This document shows, piece after piece, positions 44,768 through 57,900 of a stretch of 64,000 nt of DNA. Every line of letters begins with the position of its first letter. Positions within the stretch are counted from its first letter, which is position 1. Under the pieces are notes generated by a model. It was not told the DNA's origin, searched no databases, and saw only the letters and a program-made list of their open reading frames with translations. Origin of the DNA: Reticulitermes speratus (lineage: Eukaryota > Arthropoda > Insecta > Blattodea > Rhinotermitidae); contig JAJKFL010000003.1 in the NCBI GenBank assembly GCA_021186555.1, forward strand, positions 35,080,908-35,144,907, written 5' to 3'. A program made the position numbers and the translations under genes.

Positions 44768-45199
44768 TAATTCTATAAATATTAGTAAATTAAATAAGCA
44801 GAAGTTTGTGAGCTAATGAATACACAATATTGACATGTAAGTTGTAGCTGTCATGCATAGCAACCTACAGCCTCCTTTATGAAGGAGGCAGCAGGCTGCT
44901 TCGAAATTTTAATGATCACGAACATGTCTACAGAGTTTCGCAAACTAGGAAAAATTTAAAACCCTTTACTGGGAAAACAAACTGCCTATTCCGCTGTATG
45001 TCGGCTTCAATTGGAGGGATTTTTCTGAAACTTCACCTGTTCAAAAATATCATAGTCAGAAACTACATTAGGGAAACTTAAAGTAGGCGATTTTGCAAGA
45101 ATAAATTTTATTAATCTTGTCCATAATATAAAGTGCAAAGAAATATACCATCAGAAAGAGTTTTTATTTCTTCAGAGACTTGGCGTGTTTTACAACAGA

Positions 45200-45224
45200 T
45201 TTCGGCCAACTTGGCCATCTTCAG
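45200..45224 (-). ncRNA. Hammerhead-ribozyme-like core
   Basis: Minus strand: CUGAAGA (45,224-45,218), U plus stem II GGCC-AAGUU-GGCC (45,217-45,204) and GAAA (45,203-45,200). The core words and a perfect four-pair stem II are present. The following UCUGUUGUAAAAC gives no clear stem III-UH, so the right half may be diverged. Probably the end of a Penelope-like element. Confidence 0.35.
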
Positions 45225-45244
45225 GTAATACAACTCTGTACGAT

Positions 45245-46394
45245 ATACGTGGGAGGAAATTATTAACCTAAGTATTATGAAAAGGCATGAGATTTCAATT
45301 TTTACATAAAATAGTGGTAATAAGTAAGGTTATTTTGTAAAATACACTCAATGTCTGAAAAAATAAAAAGGATTTTTGTGATATTTCTATATACTTTATA
45401 TATTATCACAAGGGGATGTTTAAAATAAAGGTGATCCATAATACTGCACGTTACCGCAACAGCCATACTGTTTGGAACTCATATGTCTTATCCACATTAT
45501 CAATTTATTTCTATAAATATAGATTCTCGAGTGCTCCGGCTTACGCTCAAGTGATGTACAAGTGTTTTGTTCATCCTATACCTACGCTGGTAAGCAAACA
45601 GACCAGAAGGGAGGACGGCAAGCGACACTGCCAAGCACCCTGAAGTTTGATTAGTATTCAACATCTACACCCCCAAACTCTACTGGCCTATGACTAGATT
45701 CTCTCTCTCTACAACCCTCTCTTCCACCCTCACTTTTTTAAACTCCCTGAGGGGTTGTCATCCCTCTTAATAAGATAGGGGAATACAGACGAAAACCCAC
45801 TCAATATGATTACTATGTAAATCCATTGAAATCCGTTGCGGTTTTGGACATTGCACATACCACACTCTGAAACTAGTGGAGGTCTCTGAGAAAAGTACAG
45901 ATCATGTTTGAGCAACTCTGTCGGTTGGTTTTCAAAACTTTGTCATTGTAGTTCTACCACTGTGTGATGCCATGTTAGCCACGTATTCACGTACATACGT
46001 GTGTGGGGGGGCAGGGGGGAGGAACGTAATCAAGCAAAGTTTGGAATATAATTGGAATTGCAAATTAGTTAAGTGTCAAGAGAGACAAGGAGGGAGTACT
46101 TGACGATGAGAATTTGAGATGTGCTTCCTTCTGTAGCCTGAAGCCCTTTCGTCACCTTCAAGTTGCCTTGCGCCTCCTTGTAATATGTTAGGGGATGATG
46201 GGTTTTCATGGAAGCATAAATGATTTGGGGGCGAATTAAAATGACAATTGTGACTTCGCTCTCAGTGAAACATTTTAAGGAAAAGATTACCTACTTCAAA
46301 CAGTGTCACTTTAGAGATAATTTCCCTTAGCTCATGTTGAGTGATTTGGATTCACAGAGTAGGTCTATGGGTCCTATAAACAGATTTTATTCTA
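45245..46394. other. No recognisable feature
   Basis: AT-rich DNA with a pyrimidine-rich tract at 45,690-45,750 and G-runs near 46,005-46,020. The two short frames present (75 and 61 codons) have no recognisable content. Confidence 0.5.
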
Positions 46395-46640
46395 AGCAAA
46401 TATGTAAACGGCCGATCCCGGTGACCGTGAGATCTAAGGCGTAGGTCTGAAGCCGCTTGATTGAGGGGATCGCGGGTTCGAATGAGCTGAGAGTTCAGAG
46501 GAGTCCTAACGGGTGTGCGTGTGTCTCTAATTGTGTGTGATATAGAAACCTCATAAATGAAGCGGCCTGGGCCCGATTTGGGCTATTTCGCCACGGAGAA
46601 TAAAATGTGTAAGCTGCTGGAAAGGCTGTGTGATTTTGAG
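46395..46640 (+). mobile_element. tRNA-derived SINE
   Basis: The head GATCCCGGTGACCGTGAGAT (A-box region) is followed by GATCGCGGGTTCGAATG (B box GGTTCGAAT) some 50 bp later, then an unrelated body (GTCCTAACGGGTGTGCGTG, AAGCGGCCTGGGCCCGATTT) and an AT-rich end. Distinct from the other SINE heads. Confidence 0.65.
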
Positions 46641-46829
46641 TCATTACAGTGTTCACAAGACTGCTCATAGAGATGCAAAAGGGAAGTAAATCAAGGTATT
46701 TTGCACGTCTGTGCAGCAGTCAACAAGGTTGCGTGACGTAGTACACAAGGGTTGCCTAAGCGTCATTTACTTTTAAAATATAGTACTTTTTCACAGTATA
46801 TGTGTAAAAGTAATTTCATTTATGCTCAT

Positions 46830-47420
46830 AAGAAAAGTACGGCCTTACCTCTGCCAATTTCCACGAAACTTACAGGGACTGATTAGCATTGCATGCATAT
46901 CTCGTACCGAATTTCATCCAAATCGAAAGATAAATATGGAACATGTGGATACAAATTTATTTACGCCCCTAAGTGAAGTATAACTTCCACTGCGCCTATT
47001 TTCACGAAACTCACAAAAACTCGATACGTTTTGTGGATACATTCTTTACTATTATTTTCGAAATCGGGTGAAACGTATACAAAATACTCGCGGGCAAACT
47101 TTAATTCATGTTCACCTGATTTTCAAGAAAACTTACAGTTGTTCAACGATATTAAGTAAAACATTTTACACCAAATTTTATCCAAATCATTCAATAAATA
47201 TCACAAATACGGGTAGAAAATTATTTACGATATTACGTAAAGTGTATATCTCACCTATTCTATTTTCATAAAAACCACTTACGCTTGAGAGCTCTTTAAA
47301 GAACTCCTATACGAAATTTCATAAAAATCCGACAAAAAGTACAGTCGCTGACACTAGGTCATAAGGAAAGAATAAGATGGTTTCACGGACGCACGGACGG
47401 CCGTGGTCTCATCAGTTTAC
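46830..47420. repeat. Degenerate ~120-145-bp tandem repeat, four units
   Basis: TTTYMAYGAAACTYACA recurs at about 46,859, 47,000, 47,121 and 47,264, and AATTTCATCCAAATC-like words at 46,911, 47,053, 47,173 and 47,312, always about 52 bp after the first word. The block ends with GACGCACGGACGGCCGTGG. Tandem blocks of this type are common inside insect DNA transposons, but no ends or transposase are seen. Confidence 0.65.
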
Positions 47421-47944
47421 ACCTATTTCTGTTTTTATGAACAAATGCAATGAGAGTCTAAGCAATCGCTGTTTCAAATCAAGGTATGGTAGGAATTAAA
47501 ATAATTCTGGACAACTTGTCGTCTGTGACTAGGGCTAGGGTTACTGTGCGTTATACAATTTGTATTACGTTGAATTAAGTGAAGCTCTAAGTGGTATGAA
47601 AACAATTACCTTATTAATATCCTATTTTCTGTAACGTTTCGCAGCTTGCGGACTTAAGGAATTTAAGGGAATTTTAAAATGTGCTTAAATCTCTGAGAAT
47701 TTTGGAATAGAGCTCGTATCAAATTATTCCCACCATGGAAAACCGGGTTCGGTAACAGGCAATTCCACGTGGGACTCATGTTTGACAAAGGAAGACTAGG
47801 ACATATTTTAATCCGCGCACTTCGTCAGTATCATTCTCCCGATGGTCCATATTCACACATTGATCTCTAACCGACTGTATAATCTTAGCAAATAACAGCT
47901 TCATTAAAAGGCAAGATCATAATAATAAAAGAGAATCATTTGAA

Positions 47945-48175
47945 GCTTGTGACCAGTGGGTAGCATCCTTGGTTCATATTCCAGAGCTGCAAGGTTCAAA
48001 TCTCAAGAGTGCAGGCAGGCCATCTTGGTAGTTTTACCGTGGTTTCTCACAGTTCCTCTTGGCAATGCCAGAATAGAACCTTAAACTGGGCAGCCGTCCC
48101 TTTGATGTATTTTACAATTCTTCAGTTGCTAATCACTGTAGGCTATATAATCATCAGAAGATCGGATAAAGCAGG
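47945..48175 (+). mobile_element. tRNA-derived SINE
   Basis: The head GTGACCAGTGGGTAGCATCC with B box AAGGTTCAAATCTC is followed by a body reading TTTTACCGTGGTTTCTCAC, CTTGGCAATGCCAGAATAGA and ACCTTAAACTGGGCAGCCG. That body matches, from memory, a widespread arthropod SINE pattern (GTGGTTTCCCC, GGCAAATGCTGG, GTACCTTAATTAAGG). Moderately decayed. Confidence 0.6.
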
Positions 48176-48249
48176 TTCATTTCTGTCGAGAACAAGAAAA
48201 TTCCTTTGTCTGAAGAATTGCGAGATTTAATAAAGAAACTGGTAAGTCT

Positions 48250-48485
48250 GTAGTAAGTGACTAGGATGCGGGCTGTACGACCGAGGAACCGTGGTTCGAT
48301 TTTCGGCAGGAGCTAGATATTTTAACGCCCAGCCCTATTATGCTACAACCCACTCTTTTACCAGCGTTAGAGCGACCGGGGAGTGAGTTTGACCAGTCAC
48401 CTCAACCTAGTGCCAAAGTTAAGAATGAGTGGAGCTAGACTTCCATCCCCCCATGTGCCTTCATGGCTTTTTCAGAGACAATTTT
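48250..48485 (+). mobile_element. tRNA-derived SINE
   Basis: The head GTGACTAGGATGCGGGCTGT and B box GTGGTTCGATTTTCGG are followed by a body with CGACCGGGGAGTGAG, CACCTCAACCTAGTGCC, GAATGAGTGGAGCTAGAC and CCTTCATGGC. It shares the body with 40,330-40,590 and 49,185-49,275. From memory this resembles a SINE common in cockroach and termite sequence. Confidence 0.6.
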
Positions 48486-49184
48486 ACAGTTTAACACCTC
48501 AAGGTGTACTCTCTTGCATGGGCCTTGTTAGTTCATTCAGCCACAACCTAAGAGTTTTCAGCATAAGCAATTATCACATTTTGCAATATGGAGTAATTCA
48601 ATTACCTTGTGGCATTAGTTGTCTCGTAGCGTGATGTTGCCTATATAAGAATTACCAGAAGCTGCCACGAATATGACAAGAGACGGAAATGAGATGTAGG
48701 TCTTCAGAAGGCCGGTGGGACGCGCGTGCTGCCATCTGACGTGTCGGAACGTAGATGTGATTGGACCCAGACAGGTGTCACCGTGATATATGACGTCGTC
48801 AGGAATATCATCTTTTCCTATCTTAGAAACGTGAGTAATTTTTCAAATCTCCTTTCTTTTATAACTTGTCTCTTCCTTTCTCTGTAGCATAATACGCTAG
48901 ATGTACTATCTGCCTGCATCAAGCTACAAAAAGTAAAAAAGGACATTACATTCAACATGTAGTCCCAGTGCTTGTCATACAGCAGTCTTGCACTTTTCTG
49001 ATATCAGTTTTATCCAGTACTTAATATTTCAAGACCTTGGAATGTTGAATGATTTTAAGCATGCTGATTTGTTATCATCTAGTAATGTTTATTTTCTCAA
49101 ATATGAAAATAAATACAAATTAGTTACCCGATAAGACATAGAGAGCATATATCTAGCCTCCTGTTCAATGGGAATATGTGGTAA
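48486..49184. other. No recognisable feature
   Basis: AT-rich DNA with one GC-richer block (48,700-48,800). No supported gene. The pyrimidine tract TCTTCCTTTCTCTGTAG near 48,870 looks like a splice acceptor, but the following sequence has no long open frame. Confidence 0.45.
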
Positions 49185-49275
49185 GCGGCAGCGGCTTGAA
49201 GCTGACTGATCACCTCCATTTATTTTCGAATACAGGAATGAGTGGATCTACACCTCCGATTACCATACTCCTTTG
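49185..49275 (+). mobile_element. SINE body fragment
   Basis: GGCTTGAAGCTGACTGATCA, CACCTCCATTT and GGAATGAGTGGATCTACACC match the body of the SINE at 48,250-48,485 and 40,330-40,590. The head is missing. Confidence 0.45.
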
Positions 49276-50959
49276 CGACATGGGTCTTAATGAAGCACAA
49301 GAAAAGCTTTATTACTATACAGGCCTGAAGTTCAGTTCCTTTTCAGGCGTTCGTAAAGAAATCCGGCTGAATTACCTCTGTAGCATTTCTTAGTATTAGT
49401 TATCATTTACGGATGTTTTACCTTTTGTGTGAACACATTATAGTGTCATAAATTGCAATGGATTTGATGCTGTTTCATTGTACTTGTATAAACATATTTA
49501 GACTGACGGGCATTTTGGGCAATTTCACCTTCCATGGTTAGAAACCAGAACGTTAACAAGCTGTCTGTACTTACGCCTTTACATAACAAAGTGCAGACTC
49601 TACTTTGCTGGGCAAAATATACAACGCTAATGTAGGTTCAGAAATAAGACTTTTCCAGAACCCGAATAAAGAAACCTAATGTCAGGTGGATGTCGAAAAG
49701 CAGCAGATTTCTTTTCGATTATTGACGACAATAAGTGCAGGATATTGCAATGAATTTTACACAATACAATAATTTTAAAAACTATTCTGAAAATATATTA
49801 GTAGATAAAGGGTAGGTGAAAGACAGCAGGAAATTTAACACTTGTAAGTGGCATGTCAATTTCATACGTAATTGTAGCCGGAATCATTTAGGAAAACAGA
49901 TAGCAGGATAATATTAAAATGGATATCAACGGAATATGACGTGTTTATTTGGGTTGAATTGAACTGGCTCTAGACTGCAATAACGAGTTCATGCGAACAC
50001 AGTAATGGATAAGTATGACCAGCTGAGCGACTATTAACTTTTTCATAAGCCTCTGTTCATTGTTATTAAACAATTTTCACGGAAATATTCTTATTTACAT
50101 GCAGAAAGTATCTTCCAATTAACTGAATATATATAACAAGGTGCTTATACTAGTTTCTCGACTGCCAAATGTAGCAGTACCTACCATAAAATGAGGCAAT
50201 TTGCCTCGTAGCAAAATAGTGCATGGTTTAACAACGCAAAATTAATTATGTCAAGGTTTCGCGTACGATCCGATTAATTATAATTTGTCATGAAGATGAA
50301 TTTGAGCTTCAAAACAAACGCGGTATGATAGTTCAGTTTTGCGACTGTCAGATTCTCTTATCTGTGGGCTGGTGATTGTGGCATCATGACGCACGAATTT
50401 GTGTATCATAACACGCTAATAGTTGGGATTCTCATAGATGGAGTTAAAACATTTCAACCTCTATATCATTTCAAAATGAAATATTGTTTCATGATGTTCG
50501 AATGACATGTCGCTAGTGACGGTATCATTAACGCAGCGTTCCGCTGATGTTCAATTTATTTAAAAGGGAGAGAGTGAAAGAGTGGTACGGGGAGGAGTGG
50601 CGAATTTGTGATTATGTTACTTCGTCACTATCAATTTGTATGTGGTAGGGGTGGCAGTACTGTTCTTTAGCGTATACAGTCGAAACATGCAAGTAAAATT
50701 GATGATTCCGGGTTTAAAAATACGGGTGTGAACCTCAGATTCACAAACCAAATATCTGCTGCGGCGAAGATAAACACTGAATGTGATAGCGCCATCCAAT
50801 TTTTTGATTTTGTTCAGATGATTGTGATTCCAAGATGTGGTTTACAGACGCCTTGGCAGGATGAAAAGAATGTAAATATTTAAATATGCCTGTACCCAAA
50901 ACGCAATTGAACGTCAAATTCTGCAAAAAGTTATAAGTTGAATTGAATTTTTCTTATTA
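49276..50959. other. No recognisable feature
   Basis: AT-rich DNA with no supported gene, repeat family or RNA. Confidence 0.5.
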
Positions 50960-51459
50960 GGCGTGTATGGAAGAGTGAGAAAAGTGGCTATCAGCTTTTC
51001 ATGTCTGTCTTGTCTGTCCGTCCGTCCGTCCACATGGTACAATTCCAGTCACAACGGACGGATGTTCATGAAATTTTTATTTGAGTATTTTTCGAAAATC
51101 TGTCGAGAAAATTCGAGTTTCATTAACAAACTGACAAGAATAACGAGTACTTTACTTGAAGACCTATTTACATCTATGACATCTCGCTCAATTCTTCTTA
51201 GAATGAGAAATGTTTCAGGCAAAATTTGTAGCCTAGAAAGAATCAAAACACAAAATTTTATGTTCAATAACTTTTTTTTTTCGAAAATCGTGCCGTTTAT
51301 GACATAATGTGGAAAAATATGCTACAGCTGGGCAGGCCACAGATGACAATACAATATGACGCATACGCTTTGCATGCTGGATAACTAAGGCTAAAGAAAC
51401 ACTCAGAATATGTAATACTTATTGCTTTCCACGGCAACAATGGTTACGCGAACGCGCCT
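50960..51459 (+). mobile_element. ~500-bp MITE-like element, copy 2
   Basis: Opposite-orientation partner of 44,268-44,767. It begins GGCGTGTATGGAAGAGTGAG and ends TTACGCGAACGCGCC; includes a (GTCC)n run near 51,017-51,032 and TTGAGTATTTTTCGAAAATC. A 114-codon frame across it is carried by the repeat and is not a host gene. Confidence 0.65.
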
Positions 51460-54400
51460 CAATATTACGTTTATGTACATTGCCTATCTTGTATGTTAAT
51501 AGAGCAGTTATGGTTGTATTACATCTGACCAGTAAGTTATTAGGACGTAATCACATCGGTCGCTGTGTCTCAAGCGTGTACTCTGGATCAAACATTTGCG
51601 GTATTCTTTGTAGGCTGATTCATGACGGCATTATATCAATTATACACGTTAGCACAGGTGAGAGCTGTCGTCATGGGGGGTGACGAACAGATGAGCGGAG
51701 GTGGTTCAGACGTAATGAGATAATGGAAAAAACGTAAGGAGACCTGTTTAACAGTGTCTTGGCCGTCAGGAATCCTACCTGGACTGACCGAGTGTCTCTG
51801 ACGACCAAATATGTTTTTGCAAGTTTGGAAGATCCTCGTTAAGTACGTTCGCATGTAAGCAATTAATTTCATGAGAGTTTTTGCGAAGTCGTAAAACAGA
51901 AATCAAAAACATATACGCCTATACTCCAAAACTAAATATTTCCATCACGGCTTAACGGTTTTTGTCTTTCAGGATTCATAGTTTTATAAAGTTACTTGCT
52001 TACAGGATGCGACATCTTTCTGTGTGTCAAGTGGCGCGAAAATGCATCCCAGGGCGCTTCCTTTCCGGGGTCTCCGAATTCTGCTACTGAAGGAATCCTC
52101 AGCCGTCTAGGGGCCCGAAAATGCATTACTGTGTGCTCGAGGCTGCCATGTCCGAAACCCTATATAATACTCCGTAACATGCCATGCTCTGTACGGTAAT
52201 GAAAGCTTAGACTCGTAACGAGCCTCAAATCTTTGGGACCACTCCCTTTACGATGTCCCAGGTTGTTTATTCAACGTACGGTATTTCCATCCGTAGTCTG
52301 TCATGTCAGAGTGACAAGGAACTCCTTTAACAACGCTGGAATATTACATGAGTTTTCTGGTTCATGAACGTATGTAACGCAATATGTGACAATATGATCA
52401 TAACGTTTTGAAGAGAATTAGCAAAGGAAGCATCTGCACAAGGAAAGACGTAAAATTTCCCACGCTGTTATGAATACCCCATAAGCACAATTTTTAGTTT
52501 GTGTGATCATTTTCCGTTTAAACAGTAGTTAAAAAGCACCAAATATAGATGTAGTCATCTACATTTGCATAGGTGACCGAAGTCTATCGACACACGTTGA
52601 AGAAAGCCTGATATATTCACACCCCTTGCTAGGTAACCTAGTGAACCCTAAGCCTGGCCAGTGTCGGCTGGTATTATGACAGCAAGTAACCTTTCATGTG
52701 CCTGTGATACTCGTATTAAATTATTCCGCCCTCCTCAGAAATAGAGGTAGACGTGTATTGGATTTCTACTGATACCATTTGTTTCCCCTCGAAAACACAG
52801 CGTATTTTCCCATCACCAAATTCAAAATCAGATAATATCTGGCAATTTATGAGGGGAGGTACGTCTGTGTACGGTTGCCGTCAATTTCGTCCTAATATTT
52901 TCTTACGCCTTTCGATGATTCATTTCAAACCTAGTGACGACCCTTTATCCTCATGCGACAGTTAAACTGGGCATGCTAGATAGCATAAAAACTTTACCAT
53001 TTTTACATACGTATCTCAATTGTAATTACTTTCGAAATACAGATCTATAATGTGAGATACTGTCGTAAAATTTGGCAGAACACTTTACAAAATATTAAGA
53101 AATTATTATTTTGGTGTATTTTATTGTCGTGCTGTGGGCGCATTTTGTGAATGTGTCCTATATTCGTAGGAATCCAGTCTATTAGAGGACCGATAGAGGA
53201 ATGTGACAACCTAGAGAGCATAGCTAACGGTTGTTTAGAGAAGTTACACAAGAAGGGGTTTAGTTTGGGGTGTAAGTATAGAAGAAAAAAATCCCTCTCA
53301 GTATGGAAAAATGTTTCAGACAGTTGTGGATTGTAAGAAAAAAGGTTGACGGTCTGGCGGTACCGTCATGAGAAAAAAATGCTTTCTTTTAAATTTTGGA
53401 ACGTAGCATCTTCCCTCCCTCCTTTATTTTCTTTTCCAAGCCGAAGCTTAACTAACAGGCGGTTTCCAAAAGGTCCCTTTTTATTATCCACACAGAAGTC
53501 AACGGTTCGTTTCGCTCTCCTGACATCTCGGCGTTGACATGAATGAAGCAAATGTAAGGAGAGGGAAGTACGAGAAAGAAAGGCGGAGAGACAGATTTGT
53601 CTCTTTGAAATCAGAACGGCCATTGCAATGACAGTAACATAGCACTTATAACTGAGTACACTCACGTGATATTATTTTTGAGAAATAAGAATACTTAATG
53701 ATGGTCCTAAGAACTGACAGGATTAAATGTATGAAGTAAACTGCGTTACAAATAGTGCATTTGTTAAAACTGTCACAGTTAAAATTGTCTTTACAGTTTT
53801 ACAGGAATTGAGAACATCCAGTTCTGTCCTTGCACACTGAGAGAAAATTGTGTTAGAATCATATTAAATAAAAAAGGAAGAAGTACATTGGCAAAATAGT
53901 ACTTTACAAGGAAGTGCAAGAAAATGACAAATAATATAACGATATAATGGCAATAACCTGTTTGCGCAAGGAGTTAAGAGCAGAGCGCATAAAACCTACT
54001 TTTCTCTTATTTATATTTCTAGATGTCCAAACATACCACTATATTGTAATTTTTCAATTTTTATTTATTTTCCTAAAAGACTTATTGCTAAATATAGATC
54101 CTATACTAGATCGCACTCTGGAGAATCTCGCTGTGGCAGAGGCTATGGACATGTCCTTGAGACAGACTACAGGATGATGACTGGTGGACCTAATTTGTCT
54201 GATAAAACTTGGAAGCTAAGCACAGTCGCCATGTTTGCAAGGGAAGATCAACAATAATTCAGCATAATACATGGATATCTTAATTATTTTTACCTGCGTA
54301 AGGCTCCTAGCGCCAGTGGTCTTTTATTTATCGCCATGAAAACAAAAACTGAAGGACACTTCCAACTGCCACTGTGTTATTTTTATAGATTTACAAAAAT

Positions 54401-54719
54401 GTTACTTTAACAAAGTAACACATTCTTCCAATTTGCGTAATTGGACTCAGCGCCCATTTCGTTATGTGGCTAGCACAGACGACACTACAGGAAATATATC
54501 TGTAGTCGGCTAGCCTATTAGAAGAAACAACAGTGACTGAAACGTAATGACGTATGAGGGTGTACCATTAATAACGAAATTACTTTATGGACACAGAGTC
54601 GGAGAGCGCATCTTCTGGTAACAGCAATCTAATATTTGGTTTGCCTGACAGAAAAATCACATTGTACCTGTAAAATTCTTGTGGAGACCTAGTATCCAGA
54701 ATCGGAACTGTAAGTAACT
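51460..54719. other. No recognisable feature
   Basis: About 3.2 kb of AT-rich DNA. Overlapping frames at 53,346-53,665 (99 codons or less) have no recognisable domains. GAAAATGCATYMC occurs twice (52,039 and 52,119), perhaps a local duplication. Confidence 0.5.
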
Positions 54720-54975
54720 ACATCCATGGAAGAGATTCCTACATGAGAAGCTAACAGATCCTTAGCTAGTCAAGAAATTCCCCGCATTTAATGAAACCCG
54801 GTGTTTCACTATCGCATTTACAAGAGCCCGCCACCTGTCCCTGTCCTGAAAAAGATCAATCCAGTCTATTATTCCCCCCCCCCCCATCCCACTTCATCGA
54901 GATTTATTTAATATTATTCTCCCACCTACTCCTAGGGCTTCCAAGTGTTCTCATTCTCTCAGGTTTCCCCACCAA
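54720..54975 (+). mobile_element. Piece of dispersed element (KFPAFYGT type), copy 2
   Basis: The translation shows LVKKFPAFNETRCFTIAFTR and ARHLSLS in one frame and LPSVLILSGFPTKK in another. This is the longest of three pieces of this family in the window. A run of 12 C at about 54,874-54,885 lies inside. Several frame changes and stops show decay. Confidence 0.6.
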
Positions 54976-57900
54976 AAAATCGGAACTATAGGGATATTAT
55001 TTTGTCTAATAACTTTCGATGCTCACCGCAAGTTGGCTCGTTTAACTTACGAAATACCGACATGCAATAAACAATCTGTTTGTTAGATATTCATGTGTGC
55101 GACCCAAAGGAAAATATTTCCAGAACCTTCTTTAAATATGACTAGTGGAAACATAACCTGCAACGCATTGACACAAAACACGTGGAAAATGACTCAGGGC
55201 ACACTGGAAAAGCGGCGAGCGCTTTGCTGTCTGCTGTCAAGCGAAATGATCTGAGTGAAACAGTGACATGAGTTGTCATATAAAATAATGTCCCTACGTA
55301 AGAGGTAACATTTTGCAACTTCTTATTTCCGGTCCCTCTAAAGAATTTGACGTCAGTGAAGTAACGTATGGAGTTTGTCACAAATATGCATTTAATTATA
55401 CCAATCACCAGCTTAACGAAAGGGTTGTGATTAGGATTGTGAGAGTTTTTGAAACAGTAACTACAGACGTCTGGAGATGAATGACAACTTATGGCGGCTC
55501 CTGTCAGAATGATCGATTTCGGCCTCTTCCTGGTCTATCACTCAGTAAGAGGCAGAATCCAAGACTGAGGGCTGCAGTGAGATTTCTGCACTTTCGTTAT
55601 CTACAGCCATGACAAACTTCATCACATTAGACTTCAATCACTATGGAAAAGACATTACGTTTCTTTTTCTTGTAATATTTTTTCTTCCACTCCATATATG
55701 TATGTTTCGTCTCTCCTTGTCGATTTTCTTTCACTCTCTTGCGTTTCGCTGGGAAGTCCCTACTCCCCGGTCAATCCGTCTTAGCCTGTTCATTCAGCAT
55801 GTGTGAGTACGGGTAAAACTGATTGCAGACATTAGTCCTCTGACACCATTGACGTTTTTATTAATGCTCCTTCGTTGTGTTCTCTTCGTACCCCCATCCT
55901 CCCCAAACCAAATCTCCCTCTTCAACCCTCCCACCCTTTTCTCTTATCCCGGAAAAAAGAAGCTTTTCCCGTTTATTGTGTGTATGTGTGTGAGTGAGAA
56001 AGATCGAGTCCCTGGGTGAAAAATCCAGTGGACATGTGAAAAATTGCTATACCTATCTTCCTTTTCTCCCTCTCGTTTTTTATATTTTTTCTTTTCTTAA
56101 AAACCTCCCCCGAAACTGTATGTGCACTCTCAACCCTTAGTCCTTTCCTTTATCTTTATTTTTTATTTTTTAATCTTTCATCCGGTTCTCTTTTACTCAT
56201 TATTCAACATCCAAGTCCTTTTCTCCTGCTCTGTACACCTTGATCATAATAAATGAGCTCCTAATTCAGATTGCAGTATGCTACTTTCATGCTCGTGGCC
56301 ATCTCGAGCGTGTAACGGATAAAGTTATTGTCAACTGCTGACTGCAGCCGCAGCAAGATGGCCATCACCTAAGATGGCTACACTCAAAATCTTTCTGCTG
56401 CTTGCGTGGTTACTTGTACTTATAAATCGAGTTAATTTAAATTCTAAATCAGCTACTGATCGGAAAGTTTGCGCAAAATCTGAAATCACAACAAACTCGT
56501 CTACTGCAGTGAACACAATTTACACAATTCTATGGCCCATATCTTAGAATTTACAACCTTAAATGTTAAGGAATTTGTAAAGATATTCAAACGGAGGCTT
56601 AACATGTACTTGTCTCACGTATTTTGTGATTAGTTGGAAGAAAAACAGTGATGCTGATTCCCCTGTTAGTTCTATGAAGCACTAAGTAGTGCACAGAAAT
56701 AGACAGCTTCCAGCTTAACCAGGAACCTGCTCATTCATAACTGCACTGCTGCACAGCGAGCGATGGTGGGTTTTGCTCTGCATTACACACCGTGTTGCTG
56801 ACATCAGGTACCGATGACGGTCTCCGCTCTACCCTACGGAATCCCGCGTTAAAAAAAAGACAATAGGATACCGTTCATTTATTACAGAAACGCATTGAAT
56901 AATTAAGACACTCAAACTATCTTTCACGCGGCCTGTAGTCATCCGCTCAACGTATTTTATATTTATTACAGCACTGGACTTTAGTTGAGCAAGTTCGTAA
57001 TGATACTGTTATTATGATGTCAACTTCACTCGAAAAGAAGTGACAGAAGAAAATACTTGTAGTCCACGTTTTATTTAAACTAACGTACTAGCTGTAATTC
57101 GAAGATATATAGTAAACCTAGTACGTGGTTGGTAAATAATGCTCGCCTTAGAAGAATATCTAGTGGTAAGACAATTTATGACTTCCCATTTTGTTCCAAA
57201 GTACTTTATGGTGTTAATTTAGATTTCGTTCAGAGTTTTAAGATTTTTTACACTTCGTTATTCAGAGTCTATTAAATAAGAGCAATTAAACGAAAACATG
57301 ATAACCAAATTAGGTAAATGAAAGCAAATATGGGTACATTTCTGCTATCTAATTCCAAATGTCCTACGTTTGTGGAAGGTTATGTTCTTATTTTATTTTA
57401 CCGGTTCTATTGTTTGTGGTGTCTAGCGTGTCAGTTTATTATAAATGTATAGCAAGCAAACTTAATTCGAAATACTACCATTTAAAATTTGTTTAGCAAC
57501 TTCATAGTAAGTTCAGACGACGTGTTTCCTGCTTATGAAAATTACTCCTAATAACGATAATAACGCAGGTGAAGGAATAGTTCAATCAGGTAACAACCCA
57601 CATAAACAAAAATATGTACAGGACAAAACGTTATGTTCCAATAGTGAAAACATTCCGTTTCTATGGGAACCACTTCTATTGACGTAAATGTCTACAGGTA
57701 TTGTACAGCCAACATTACCATTAACATTACTATGTTTTGTAGAGCAATGTTTCATACGAGCTAAATTGGTTACATGAAACTACTTTAAAGTTAGAATTTT
57801 AAATTGCTTACGAAAAAAATTCTAATTTACTTTATACTGAATTTTTACTACAACGGACATCCAGCTCAGTATTGCTCATCTAGACCCATATTTGCGTCCG

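Noticed and set aside
44869-44888. Small perfect hairpin GCCTCCTT-TATG-AAGGAGGC as terminator
   Set aside because: Isolated 8-bp stem in non-coding eukaryotic DNA; intrinsic terminators do not apply here.
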